A stretch of DNA of 64,000 bases from Austropuccinia psidii (taxonomy: Eukaryota; Basidiomycota; Pucciniomycetes; Pucciniales; Sphaerophragmiaceae). Position numbers and translations under genes: made by a program. The stretch spans positions 10,411,105-10,475,104 of the forward strand of contig JALGQZ010000013.1 of NCBI GenBank assembly GCA_023105745.1, read 5' to 3'. The notes below the pieces were generated by a model. That model made no database searches. It was not told the DNA's origin and saw nothing but the letters and a program-made list of their open reading frames with translations. This document shows positions 47,565-58,879 of this stretch, piece by piece (position 1 is the stretch's first letter; each line of letters begins with the position of its first letter).

Positions 47565-50500
47565 TCAATCAGAATCAACCTCCAAAATAGTGGGTTTTTT
47601 CTGAGAGGGGGGAGGAAGATTGGACAAATACAACATTCTGTGTTTCTTAAATTTATCAGCCCACCCCAGGGCTTGTTTTTGGGCATGAATCTCCCAGTTC
47701 ACAGTAATGGGGGGGACTGGATAAACTTTAGAAATGATGATGTCCAAAGGAGCAAAATGAGCACAACTATTCAAGAAGCAGATGAAAATGGGGGGATTAT
47801 CATTTGGAGGACAGAAATAAGGGAAAAAAGAAAAATATTGGGCTGTGGAATAAAAGAAAACTGGTCTTTTATACTTATTTGCAATTGGATCCCCCATGTC
47901 AGGCATGGACATCCACTTGCTTTTTGGAGCCTGGCAAACATCTTCATACCATTCAATTCTTTCCAAATAAGAGGATACTCAGGGAATTAAGGTGTTCATG
48001 GCTTCATAAAGGTCTTGATTTTGGTGAATTTCTTCAGCCAAGTCACCTCTGACATCAGCCCATTGATCTTGAGTCTTGTAAATGAAGTGGGATACTGTTC
48101 TGTAGCCACATTTTCCATCACCCTGGAAATTGATGGCCTTGAAGGTGTATTTCAATATAAACTTGGGCAAGTCTTCTGAGCCAGTTATCTGATAAAGTAA
48201 GTTCAAAAAATGAATAAATATCAAAATAAACCACAGAAAATTCCATTGAAAAGAATTGGAAACTCACAAACAGCTTGGAGAATTCATCACTTGTGTGATA
48301 ATTGCTTTGACAATTCCCACAGGTCAAGTCAATTGCATCATAGATATTCAAACTGGTGGCAGGCTTGTGTGATCTTCTTTGTGAGGTTTTGCTTCCAATT
48401 TCAAATTTTCTGGACCTTCTAAGGGTTACTTCTGATTTATTCAATTCAGTTGCTGAGGGTAGTGAATCTTATGAACTGATGGATTTAGATAATGAGTCCT
48501 CAGAATCTTCAGAATCTTCAGATGAGTCCACTTCCATAATTGGAGAGGGGACATTTGACTGGGATCTTGATGTTGTTGGGCTGGTCACTTTTGATGGGGG
48601 TCTTCCTCTTCTCTTGGATTGACTTTCAATAATTTCAAATCTTGAAGGTTTTCTTTTGTTTTGATTTTTGTTTTTATTCTTGGCTCCTTGGGGTCTTCCA
48701 CGGATATTCTTGCATTCTAGAGGGTCTTCATAATATTGATCATCCTCTTGACTCTTGGGGATTTGATCAAATGGGACTTTTCCAGTCAAAACATCTTGAA
48801 AATGCTGAAGTATTGGAGTGATTTCTGCCATTGGTCTTTGAAACAGGTCTTCCCCAATGTCTTCAAATATTTTCCTGGCTTCATTCTTTCTTTCTTTTTC
48901 AACACTTTGGTCATCACCTTGAAAACCAGCCTGAGAAGAATATGAAAAATAAAATCAGTTAATAAGAAAAAAATAATAAGAAGAAATTAAAAAACCCTCA
49001 CAGGCAAATTCAAATGCCATTGAGGATGGAAGTCTGATAATTCAAGCCTTTGGCGCTTGGCAAATGCCTTTTGGGTCTTATGCTTGCAAGGAATGCCTTT
49101 ATAATTGTTGTATTTGTTGGTGCATTTTTCATTTGGAGGAAATTTTGTTTTGAAATTTTCAAAGGCAATCTGAAGAGCATAATGAGACACCTTGCCATTG
49201 AGGGCACAGATTTGTGGAGGGAAATTCTTGACATGGACAATCATTTCTTTGGAGATTCTGTTGATAATTTCAATAAATTGTTTTCTGAATGCCATGTGGA
49301 GAGCCCTGACTACCTCCAGGAGAGTACCAGTGGACTTTTGGAGCCAAAGTTTAACCATGGCATGGGCACCTTCAACTCTGGAGGTGGAGCCCACACCCAG
49401 GTGGAAATGGTGGTTGGTCCAGGCTGGCACATAATACTCCTTTAGAGGAAGCCAGGTATTTTCCAAATACTGCAAGACCTCAGGATTTTTAACTTTCTTT
49501 TGAAGCTTCTTCCAGTTTTCTTTGAAAGACTCTTCAGTGGGTGAATACATAAGCTGAGAAATGAATCCCAAAGTCATTAATAAAGACAATAATAAGAAAA
49601 AAAGTGAAATAAAATGAAATAAAGTGAAGAAGTATATTACTTGATTCCAAAGGCCCATAAAGTTTTCAAAATCAGTTCTATGACCAATTTTCTTCATGCA
49701 ATGAGCAGATACATCCTTATTGATGCACCAAATGCATAGCATGACTTTGGAGTCTGGGAAGAGCTTCTTAATAGAGTTTTTCAAGGCCAGATCCCTGTCA
49801 ATAACAATAACTGGAGGGGGAACAAGATTGGTGTTGTTGAGGACCTTTTCAATGTATTGATTTAATGCCCAAGTATATGAAGTTTTATTTTCATTCTTAA
49901 TCAAACAAAAAGCCCCAGGAAAGGTCTTATTGGTTGAGCTGAATCCAAAAATATGAAAAAGGGGCATTTCGTACTTATTGGTTTTATAAGTACAATCCAT
50001 AAGAATGACATGAGGAAAGCCATGAAGAAGTTTTATGGCCAGGGGGTGAGTAAAAAACAAGGAGGTAATGTGTCCCTCAGAATCCTTTGCAGAGGACCAA
50101 ACAAAATTTTCTTCTTTGAGAGTGTCAATAAGAGCATCAATGCGTCTTCTGCCTTGCAGTTTGTCTTTCTAGATTTTATTGACTTGGTTGTAAATGTCTT
50201 GAAGGATTACAGGCCTGTCAGACTCCCTCTGGCTGCATAATTGGGTCTGAATTTGCCTTGGCATGAGCAGTGATTCAGACATTTGAGCAATTTGGGATGT
50301 TTCTTGCTCATTGAGTTTCTTGAAAGCAGGATGTGCCATGATATTTTCAGTGGCATCATGGTTATGTTCAGGATTTTTGACTTTAAGAGTCCAAGTGGTA
50401 CTCTTGGCATATTTCCTGGAATAAAGTCTAAAAGGACAGTCAAGATTTCTTGAGGTGAATGTTTTGGAGGGGCTTTTGTTGGGATTTGGGGTGCCAGACC

Positions 50501-50645
50501 TGTCACAACATATTTCAATTTGGTTGTGGGTCATATTGGACCTCAAGGTGGACACAGCATACCCCTGAGCCCTGGCAAACTTAGGAAGATGTTTCCAAAG
50601 AAGCTCAAGGGTCTGAAATTCACCTTCAGTGGGGGGTTGAAGCAT
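47565..50645 (-). pseudogene. MULE transposase with FAR1-like zinc finger, AT-hook and OTU-like protease
   Basis: The start is ATG 50645. The N terminus is FAR1/WRKY-GCM1-like (ICCDRSG, CPFRLYSRKY, PEHNHD). The catalytic core has MDCTYKTNKY and VIDRDLALKNSIKKLFP for the two Asp and SRVEGAHAMVKLWL for the Glu; a short GIPCKHKT segment may be a reduced SWIM finger. An AT-hook-like RRGRPPSK follows, then an OTU-like protease with GDGKCGYRTVS (Asp/Cys) and a distal CAHFAPL His. Three introns fit fungal rules: 49640-49554, 49001-48931 and 48267-48189. TAG 50171-50169, TAA 48471-48469 and TGA 47981-47979 lie in otherwise continuous frame, so the gene is recently dead. Confidence 0.85.
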
Positions 50646-51221
50646 TTTTCTAATGAAAATTATGTATAAAAGTGAAAAAAGGGGGGATTTGGGGGATTTG
50701 GACTGGGGTAAGAGCCTTTCAAAATGTGAAAAAGAGGTGAAAAAAGGTGTGAAAAATGAACAGAAGGGGTTAAGAGCTAAAGAAAGTGGTTTAAATGTGG
50801 GATTAATGGATGAGGGAAGGTAAGAAATTGGAAATTTGGAGGCTTGAAAGCAGGTTGTTGTGGTGGAAAATGCAGTCTTTGGGTGGAAAAAAGAAAAAAA
50901 AGTGTGAAAAGCTTTGCAAAATGGCTTTGGTAATGCTGTTTTTCCAGAAAAAAAAACAATGGTTTGGGGTGGGGATAATGTGGATTATTGGGGTGGGGAT
51001 AATGTGGATTATTGGGGTGTTTGGGCTTGTCTTCTTTTTGGGGGGGCTGGGCAAAAAAATCTGAAACAATTTGGAGTTAGAGAGGTTTTGTGGGGAAAAA
51101 CCTCTTTTGGGCATGTTTTGGCCAATACGGGTGTGATTGTGTTTCATTTTTAATTAAAAATGGCCCCAGGGCACCCCTTACGTGTTTTTACCAATTTTCT
51201 TACGCGTTTTTACCAACACCC
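50646..51221. other. MULE right arm with 22-bp duplication and terminal repeat
   Basis: No protein family is seen. Two direct copies of GGGGATAATGTGGATTATTG lie at about 50971-51014. The outer end carries ACGTGTTTTTACC and ACGCGTTTTTACC words, the inverted counterparts of the left subterminal repeats. Confidence 0.6.
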
Positions 51222-53079
51222 TAAATAAATATATAAATATTTAATAATTAATATATGTAAAAGCACTTCATTATTGTTACCAACAAATAATAAAGGCGTT
51301 AAAAATGGTTTTTTATCAATAAAAAACAATTAATAACTGAAATATTACTAATCTTCAAGTTATATAATAATATAGATACTATTTATATTAATAGTAATGA
51401 TATAAAGAAATTGTTATAATAAGAGAAAATAACCTACTTTTGACGTTTAATATGATAATTTTGGAAGCATTTATGCCAAATAATGTAAATAAACCTTTTT
51501 TAAATTGTATTTACAAATAAAAATAAGAGAAATTACAGATTTTGTTCATTTTATGTGGAAATGAGATTTTTAAGAGAATTATAACAAAACAAGTGAACAA
51601 TTGAAGTAATCACGTCAAAAATGATGATTATAATAAAGATTACCTCTGGTCTTTGATAATATAAAATATTTTACCTTTTGATTTAATTGTTTTATTGTTT
51701 TTTATGCCTCTGAGGGGGAAATGGAGTAAAAAGAGCTTTATTTATAGTAAATACCTCCCTTATAGAGTCCAGTAGGCTTCTAATAGACATGTACTAAGGG
51801 TATCCACTGGAAATAATCAATATTTCAAGGTTTAGTGATGATGAGGTCATGATCAAACGATCTTATCTCATTATTATGCAATTATTTAGAGTTATCACTA
51901 TAACTCTAAGTTTGATGACATCATAGGCTTGGAAGAAGCCTAAACTTTGTGTATTTTATTAGTATTAATAATAATCTAATATTATTCACCAGCTTTATCA
52001 CTTATATAACTGTTAAACTTAAAATAAGATTTCAGTGAGTGATCATAAATGATCAATTTTAAGCTTAAACTTTGATCATTGATAACTTTGAAGATATACA
52101 CGCTAAAGCCATTCTGAGAGTGAATCCTGATAGCTTGGCATGTCCTTATTCAACTGCCAAGGGAATTTCATTACATCATCAAAACCCTCTTTTTAATGAC
52201 TTTTCTTATAGCTCATCTTTTCTTTCAAGATATAATATCTTAAACTTCAATACTTGATTTCAAGGGGTTATACCTAGAATATTATAATAAGAATTACAGC
52301 ATTCCTAACGTGTGTACTAGTATAATCTGAGTATCTCCTTTTTTTCAAGTTTGAACCACTTTCACAACAAAGTGGTCAACAGCTCCAGTGATTTTGTTCA
52401 ATAAACCTGTACAAGTTGTAACCTTGTTTATAATCTGCAAAAGAAAGTTCATATCTGTGCTCTTACAGTAATTAAATGGTGACTTTATTTTTTTCTTAAC
52501 TCTCTATCTTGTATATTTCAAGAGATATTAGCTGAACACCATGAATATATGCATTGACCATAAAAGTGCATATATGCAGCTTAATTCCTTAAGTATTGAC
52601 TTTAGAGAATTGTAATATAATTGCTTTATGTGTAAAGATTTATGGGGAATCAAATGGTACAATTTATTTTACTAGTTGCTTCATTGGGTTCTGATTTGAA
52701 TAAGAGTTTATGTCTTTTTTAGGGTATTATACTTATTCTTCAGTAATTATTCACTTTTCAGATATGCCATAAAAATGAAATATGTGTATTTTAACATGAG
52801 GAATATAATGGTGTAATTTATGTAATATTTTTACTCATTAGACTCTGAGTTAATTCAGATCTTGTCCCTATTCATGGTATTTTCAGTAGTTTTAAGATAA
52901 GTATTATAAGTATAATTATTATAGAATTTTTCTTTTGACATTTTTGGATATGTGGTCATATCTCAAAGGCTCACATTCCCTCCCACCAAAAAATATTGTA
53001 CCACAATCTTATATAGTTGATTAGGGTATCATCCACTGTCCTACCTCCTCAATAGACTTTGTTAGTCTTGAAGCTCAAT

Positions 53080-56000
53080 AATGCTTAATTTTTCTATTCT
53101 TTAGGCCTTCATTCATGTTTGAGCCTTCTAAATTGTTTATAAGCATTTTTTATATCCTTCTCAAGTAGCCATTTATCTTCTTGATTTGGATTTCTTACCC
53201 TTACAATGCATTCCCTTTCTTTTTGTTTCTTGTCCTTTTTTCTTTAAGGACTTTCACAATTTTCTTTTCTTCTCCTTCTTCTAAAGGGGGTATTTCAAGT
53301 GGGGGTTTATTTCTTAGTGGAAATAATTCCTTGTCACTTGAGCTATAGGGTTCTAGCAGACTTACAGGGAAAGTTGGGTGTTTCTTCATTAATTCACCTG
53401 TGAGCTCTAGTTGCACAGCATTAGGTCCATGTAGTGCTTTTATCATAAATGGTCCTGCAAAGGAATCTTTCAATTTCTTTGGGCCTTTTATATTATTGAA
53501 ATTTAGATTTGAAATTAGTAACAAGTCTCTTTTTTTGAAGTGAGGTGGTTTATTACTTTTATCCCATCTTTCTTTTGCATACTTGATAGAATCTTGCATA
53601 CATCTGTTTGCATGGTGTCTTGTTTTTTCAAGAATTAACTTGAATATACTTGCTGTTGGGTGTATATCCACTAAGTCCTTTTTGAGGGTATCATAAAGAA
53701 GTCTTGGATTCCAGCCTTACTCTAGCATTGCTGGTGTTCTGCCAGTTGAAGAATGAATTGATGTTTTATATGCCAGCTCAAGAGCTGGTGTTAATGCACA
53801 CCAATCATGGGTAAGACCATCAGAATATTTGGACTCTAGGCCATAAGCCCAGAATATCCTGATCATTTTTTCTAAGGTCTGTATCATTCTTTCTGCTAGA
53901 CCATCAGTTTGGAGGTGGTAAGCTGTTGAGAATAATAATTTTGTTCCAAACAGGTTATGGAGGTTTGTCCATAATGTTTAAGTGAATTTTGGGTCTCTAT
54001 CACTTATGATATTTTGAAATAAGCCTGTGTGGCTAATAACTTTATTCCATATTATGATGGCTGTGCTCATAGCTGTGTCATCCTTGTGACATGGTAAGAA
54101 CATTGGAGTTTTTCTGTATCTGTCAACTAATACTAGGCATGAATTATAGCTTCTGTCTCCTCCTGGAGGTAAGGCTGTTACCCAATCCATGTGAGCTATT
54201 TCCCAAGGGGATTTTGGTTCCTGTATTTGGATCATCATTCCAAATTTCTTACCTGTGGCTGTGTGCGTTCTGGCATCTTTCACAGGTTTGGCAGTATTCT
54301 GCAACATCGTTGTTCCAATTTGGCCACCAAGAGCAGTTTTTTACCCTCTCTAGTGTTCTGCCTTCTGAAAGATGTCCAGCTGCAACATTATCATGAAATT
54401 TGTGTAGTATAGTGTTTATAATAGTTTTATCTGTTAAAGCCATAAAACATGTATGTTTAGTTCTATGGTAGAGAATTTCATCAAGGAGGTGGAATATTCC
54501 TTAATCATATGCTTTTTTCCATATTTCATCTAGTTTTGATGAAATTGATGGGTCTTTACAGTCTTTCATTAAAAGTTGGCATAAGATTTAGCAGTTTTTG
54601 TCCATTTTATAGCTTTCTTTAACTTGGTCAAAGAATTCTGTACCAATATCTGTAACACATATGCCTTCTATATGGTGCTCTTCCTGTGGTACCCATGCTG
54701 GATTTTCAGGTGTATTTTCCAGAGCCCATCTGCTAATACCATCTGCATTTTTATGAATATTACCAGATTTATGAACTATAGTCATATTTCCTCTATATTC
54801 TTGTATGGCAATTTTCCATCTTAGCATATGTCTATTTGGAGTCTTTATATTTAATAAAGATTTTACATCATTGCAGTCTGCAATTAAATCAAACACTGTT
54901 CCATCCAATTAATAGGTTAATTTTTCTAAATCTCACACTAAGCAGAGGCATTCCATTTGTCTTGATCCATACCTTGCTTCTGTTGGATTTATTTGCCTTG
55001 AAATAAAGCAAATTGGCCCTTCAACAGGTTTGTCATTGATAATTTGTGTCTGGTGTAGTACAGCACCTAGTCCTTCTCCACAAGCATCAATGTATAGCTT
55101 AAAGGGTAGTTTCCAATCTGGCATTAGAATAAATGGGGCATTTGTTAAGAAATTTTCGATTATTCATATGCCTTGACTCTTTCTTCAGTCATTTCATAGA
55201 CTATCTGTTGGTCACAGAGCTTATACAAGGACTTGGCAATTCTTGCAAAATATTTTATATGCTGTCTGTAATAACCAGAAAATCCTAGAAATGATTTCAT
55301 TTCTTTTTTGGTTTTGGGAATTTCCTGCAATAGTACTGCTGCCACTTTGTTCTTATCTATGCCCAAAATTAGTCCAGATACAACATGACCTAGTGCTTTT
55401 AGTTCACTGTATGAAAAATGACACTTTTTCAAGGAGATCTTCATGTTTACTTGTATTATCTTTTGAAAGACTCTTTCTAGTCTTGTTAAGTGACTATCCC
55501 AAGTTTCTGAGCAAACTATGATATCATCAATGTAGATAATTAACCATCCTTCTGACAATTCTTCAGGAAATATGGTATGCATAATCCTTTGGTAATAGGA
55601 AGGTGCATTTTATATACCAAATGGAATTCTTAAATATTCAAAAATTCCACAGTGGAATATTATCCTCAGTAGCTTCTTGGCATTGTCTGTTAAGACATTT
55701 TGATGAAAACCCTTTAGAGCATCCATGGCTGTAATGAGCTTAGCCTGAGATAATTGAGTCAATGTCTCATGGATTCTGGGTATTGGATATTTTTCAGGTA
55801 TAGTATAGGCTTTTAGAGCTCTGAAGTCCCCTACCATCCTTGATTTTCTATTATGCCAGGCTGTAATGACAGGTGTAGTGAGCTCTACCTGTTCATTATG
55901 TCCTACTTTCCTTAATACTCCAAGGTCTAGTAATTCTTTAATATGTACCTCTAAAGCTTCTCCAGATCTTGGGCTAGCTGGGTAAGCTGGTCTCTTTCAT

Positions 56001-57111
56001 AGAGGTGGATAAGGTTTTTCCACATTAAGGATTATTTCTACCTCATGTTCAATTATAGCACCTTGTGGTTCTTTGTCAGTTGCAAAGGCATTCTTATATT
56101 TAAAGAAGAGGTCAATCAATTTTTCTTTCATTTTTTCTGTTAACTCATGATTGAATTCTTCCTCTTTCAGTTGTTTTTCTATGAAAAATCCTTTTCTGGG
56201 CTTTTTTTCTTCATTCTTAATAACTGTAATTTGGTTTTGGTTATTGAAGAAGCCAAATTTTTGTATTTTATTATCTCCTATGGTAAAATATCTATCTTTT
56301 TGGTTAGAGATATCTATGCCATAAATTTAAAAGTAGTCATTTCCAAGTATAAAATGGTTACTAGTGCAGTTGTCCATTACTACAAACTCTACTTTGAATC
56401 TGATACATTGTGAAGGATGGGGAAAAATGAGTGTTAATTCAATTACTCCAAGAGGCTTCATTCTTTCACTTGCACTACTGAATTTCACTCCTTGTATTGG
56501 TATAAGTATTCCAAATCTGTTAAAATTGTTTTCAAATAACTCTTACCAACACAGGTACAATATGCTCCTGTATCTAAGTTCACTTTTGCATCTTGGTCTC
56601 CCACCATGACAATACTTATACTTGACTTCCAAGCTGTATATCCCATTCCTTTTGTGGGTTTGGTTCTATACAATTTGGAATCTTCTATGTTTGTCAGGCT
56701 TGTGTCAGATGTTCCAACTTGTGGTAAGTTTGAATTGACATCTAGTACTTCATATATTAAATCAATATTATTAATTTTTGCATGAATTATAGTCATTTCA
56801 TCACTTTCAGAAGTTTCTGATTCTTCAGTGTCCTTTCCAGAATTAGATTCTTCTTCTTTATCATTGTGGTCCTCTGTTTCCACAATTTCATTTATTTTTG
56901 CTTTTTTAAGGCAAGTATTGGGTAAATGTCCGATACCTCTGCATTTTTGGCACTTTCTTTGCTCATTACTTTTGGATGTATTAGGCTTGAAAGCTTCTCT
57001 TGGTTTATCTTTCTTGATAAATGGCTTATTTGGAATTTTAATGTCCAATTTCGTCCAAATTCTGCCAATTTTTGTCCTTGTCACTATGTCTTCTAGTGCA
57101 TTGATATACTC
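53080..57111 (-). pseudogene. pol: E4 pol (NC, PR, RT, RNase H, IN, C-terminal tail), dead
   Basis: Fragments read leftwards from 57111. The zinc knuckle CQKCRGIGHLPNTC and protease LDTGAYC lie in 57084-56485. Reverse transcriptase is in 55837-55610 and 55582-55160, with [11 protein letters not shown] near 55530. RNase H is in 55124-54588, the integrase zinc region in 54443-54249, the integrase core in 54307-53978, and the integrase tail with GPFMIKALHG in 53671-53201. A chromodomain-like end continues towards 53080. Frameshifts and stops separate the pieces. Immediately upstream is the in-frame TAA (57114-57112) shared with E2 and E3. Confidence 0.92.
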
Positions 57112-58494
57112 TTATGTGGAGCATGGTTCTATACACCTGCTTCTTAGGGAATGTTCTAGCTCTCCTCCACATTTCTTGAGTATTTTCATATGCACCATTT
57201 TTTGTGACATTTCTGCCTACAATGCATTAAGTCTTCCAACTTGTTTCAAGAACCAAGTTAAAGGTTTGTCTTTGTCTTGGTCAAAGAAAGAATTTTCAAA
57301 TGCCTTTTCTATTTTGTACCTCCAGGCATCATTAGCCCACATGGTGATTATTGCTTGTTTCCACCAAGACCAGGTATTTTTGCCATTTGTTTGCCTTATG
57401 CCATAATACCATCTTTTTGCAGATTTCTCAAACAGTGAGTGTAATCTGGCAGTGATTAATCCATCTGGTATGGCATGATCTTCTTGCAAAATATCAATTG
57501 TTTTAATAAATGACATATGGTCATATTCACCTTCTCCTGTGAATGTTGGCCATTCTTTTGATTGAGGTGCTTCCTTCATTAAGACTTGTTTATTGTCTTT
57601 ATGACTCAATTATTGTGTAATCACTTTTTTCTACATGGTCTAGAAGTAATTTTTGGTGTGATGAAGTCTTCTCTTCAAATTTCTCTACAGAAATACTTAA
57701 TTTGTTTGATTTTTCTGTAAGGTTATCAATACTCACATAATAATTGATTGTCAAAGTTTTATCTTTGATATCTTTTATATATTTATACAATTCCTGTTGT
57801 CCTTGTAATAATTTTTGGGTATTGTCAATTATAACTTTTGGTTTATTATTTTCAACAGTAAATTTAATGTTATCAATTTCTTTCTTGTTTTGTACACCAA
57901 TTTTTGTTAAAGATGATAAGTTGTTATTTATTTCTTGTAAGGATAATAAGCTATTTTTAATTTTTTCAAGAGGTAAAATACTATTTTGAATTTCTGCTAA
58001 GGTATTTACAACATCTGGAGACAAGTTTATTCTTTGGGAAATGAGGTTGTCTCATTCTTTGCTCCTCCTTGTCCTTCAATTCAATCAAGGTTCTGGCCAT
58101 GTTGAAGACATTTTCCATGGCATCTTTTTGGATTTTTGGAATCCTTTATCTTCTTGGTGAAGCTGGCTGGCTTGGGGCTTTCTGGTAGAAGCTACTGGAG
58201 CTCCTTCCTTGGTTGCCTCCCTCTTTTTGGCATGGTACTCCTTGATCTTTTTGATTTGAGGTTTGGATGATAGTGGATTCCATCCAATGGAGTATCTCAC
58301 TATTTCCTCCTTTTTGAGGGACTTTTTGAAGATGTTCCAGGAATTCATCACTCCTTGGTGTCTTTGTGGCAAAATTTCCCAGTCCTTGTCCTTGTACACT
58401 GTGTATTACTGCTTGTACTGGCTCATGGAAATGTCTATCTGAGCCATCTGAATGTGATTTGTACCTATTTGAGTAACTCATACTTAGTTCTAAC
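57112..58494 (-). pseudogene. gag: E4 gag, main part
   Basis: The stretch 58024-57599 is a coiled-coil-like region with heptad Leu/Ile. 57609-57217 holds the capsid-like domain with SKEWPTFTGEGEYDHMSF and a WWKQAIITMWAND block. A TAG near 57221 and frameshifts break it. It ends RSRCIEPCST before the shared TAA. The N-terminal frame 58481-58146 overlaps the +1 ORF. The Copia insertion at 58495 cuts off the gag leader, which resumes at 62999. Confidence 0.85.
58085..58450 (-). pseudogene. E4 +1-frame ORF, downstream exon
   Basis: After an acceptor-like CAGATAG near 58439 the frame reads DWEILPQRHQGVMNSW, IVRYSIGWNPLSSKPQIKKI and a Lys/Glu-rich tail, aligning with the E2/E3 overprinted protein and sharing its Trp and GW-N/T-P positions. 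A TAA occurs upstream of the first motif, and a frameshift moves the conserved VFNMARTLIELKDKEE end into another frame near 58110. Confidence 0.55.
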
Positions 58495-58761
58495 TGTTGA
58501 TAATGAATATCTGCTCATCTAAGAAGTCAATATAGCTAATTTTTTTCTTATGATCATGTATTACTACATATTTTTTCAATCAATTACATCATTGTTGTAT
58601 GGTCTGATCTCCATTGTATTAGCTTGGAGATCAACCAGTTCTGTTTTACTATTTAATGAGCTAGGATAAACAAGTAGCTGTATTTCCTCATCCAGCTACT
58701 TGTTTTCTTTTCCTAAAGTCTCTTTTGTTCCTAATGTATCTTGACTGTTGAGCTTCTTGTA
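58495..58761 (+). repeat. Copia 5' LTR (267 bp)
   Basis: It starts TGTTGATAATGA and ends just before GGTTATGGG. It matches 62727-62993 with few differences. The end TA instead of the usual CA is set by the flanking CTAAC duplication. Confidence 0.92.
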
Positions 58762-58774
58762 GGTTATGGGCCCA
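58762..58774 (+). other. Copia primer binding site, initiator tRNA-Met half type
   Basis: GGTTATGGGCCCA abuts the LTR. It is complementary to the anticodon stem-loop of eukaryotic initiator tRNA-Met (around the CAU anticodon), not to a tRNA 3' end. This is the arrangement established for Drosophila copia, which primes with a 5' tRNA half. Confidence 0.75.
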
Positions 58775-58879
58775 GAGGTTTAAAATAAAAACGCGCAGAA
58801 CAAACTGGATCAATTATCAAACTCTGAAAATTCAAATTCCAAAAAATTTCATTCACTCAAATCATCTCCAACTATCAAA

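Larger units (their letters stand above)
45345..51221 (-). mobile_element. Mutator-like (MULE) DNA transposon, 5.9 kb, inside the E4 LTR
   Basis: The ends are GGGTGTTGGTAAA.. on the left and its inverted counterpart ..TTTACCAACACCC on the right. An 8-bp direct repeat TAAATAAA flanks both (45337-45344 and 51222-51229); one more base cannot be matched, so the 9-bp duplication usual for MULEs is not exact. The minus strand encodes a FAR1-type zinc finger, a MULE DDE transposase and an OTU-like protease, broken by three stops. Confidence 0.88.
45141..52975 (-). repeat. E4 3' LTR, interrupted by the MULE
   Basis: The left part 45141-45344 matches the partial 5' LTR at 63867-64000 closely. The right part 51222-52975 ends CTCACA before the TTCCCTCCCACC polypurine complement. 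Without the MULE and one duplication copy the LTR is about 1.95 kb. The 51230-52975 part holds no protein family; the ORF 52072-52257 looks incidental. Confidence 0.88.

Noticed and set aside
50810..51153. Plus-strand ORFs in the MULE right arm
   Set aside because: Gly/Trp-rich translation of a G-rich direct duplication; no family.
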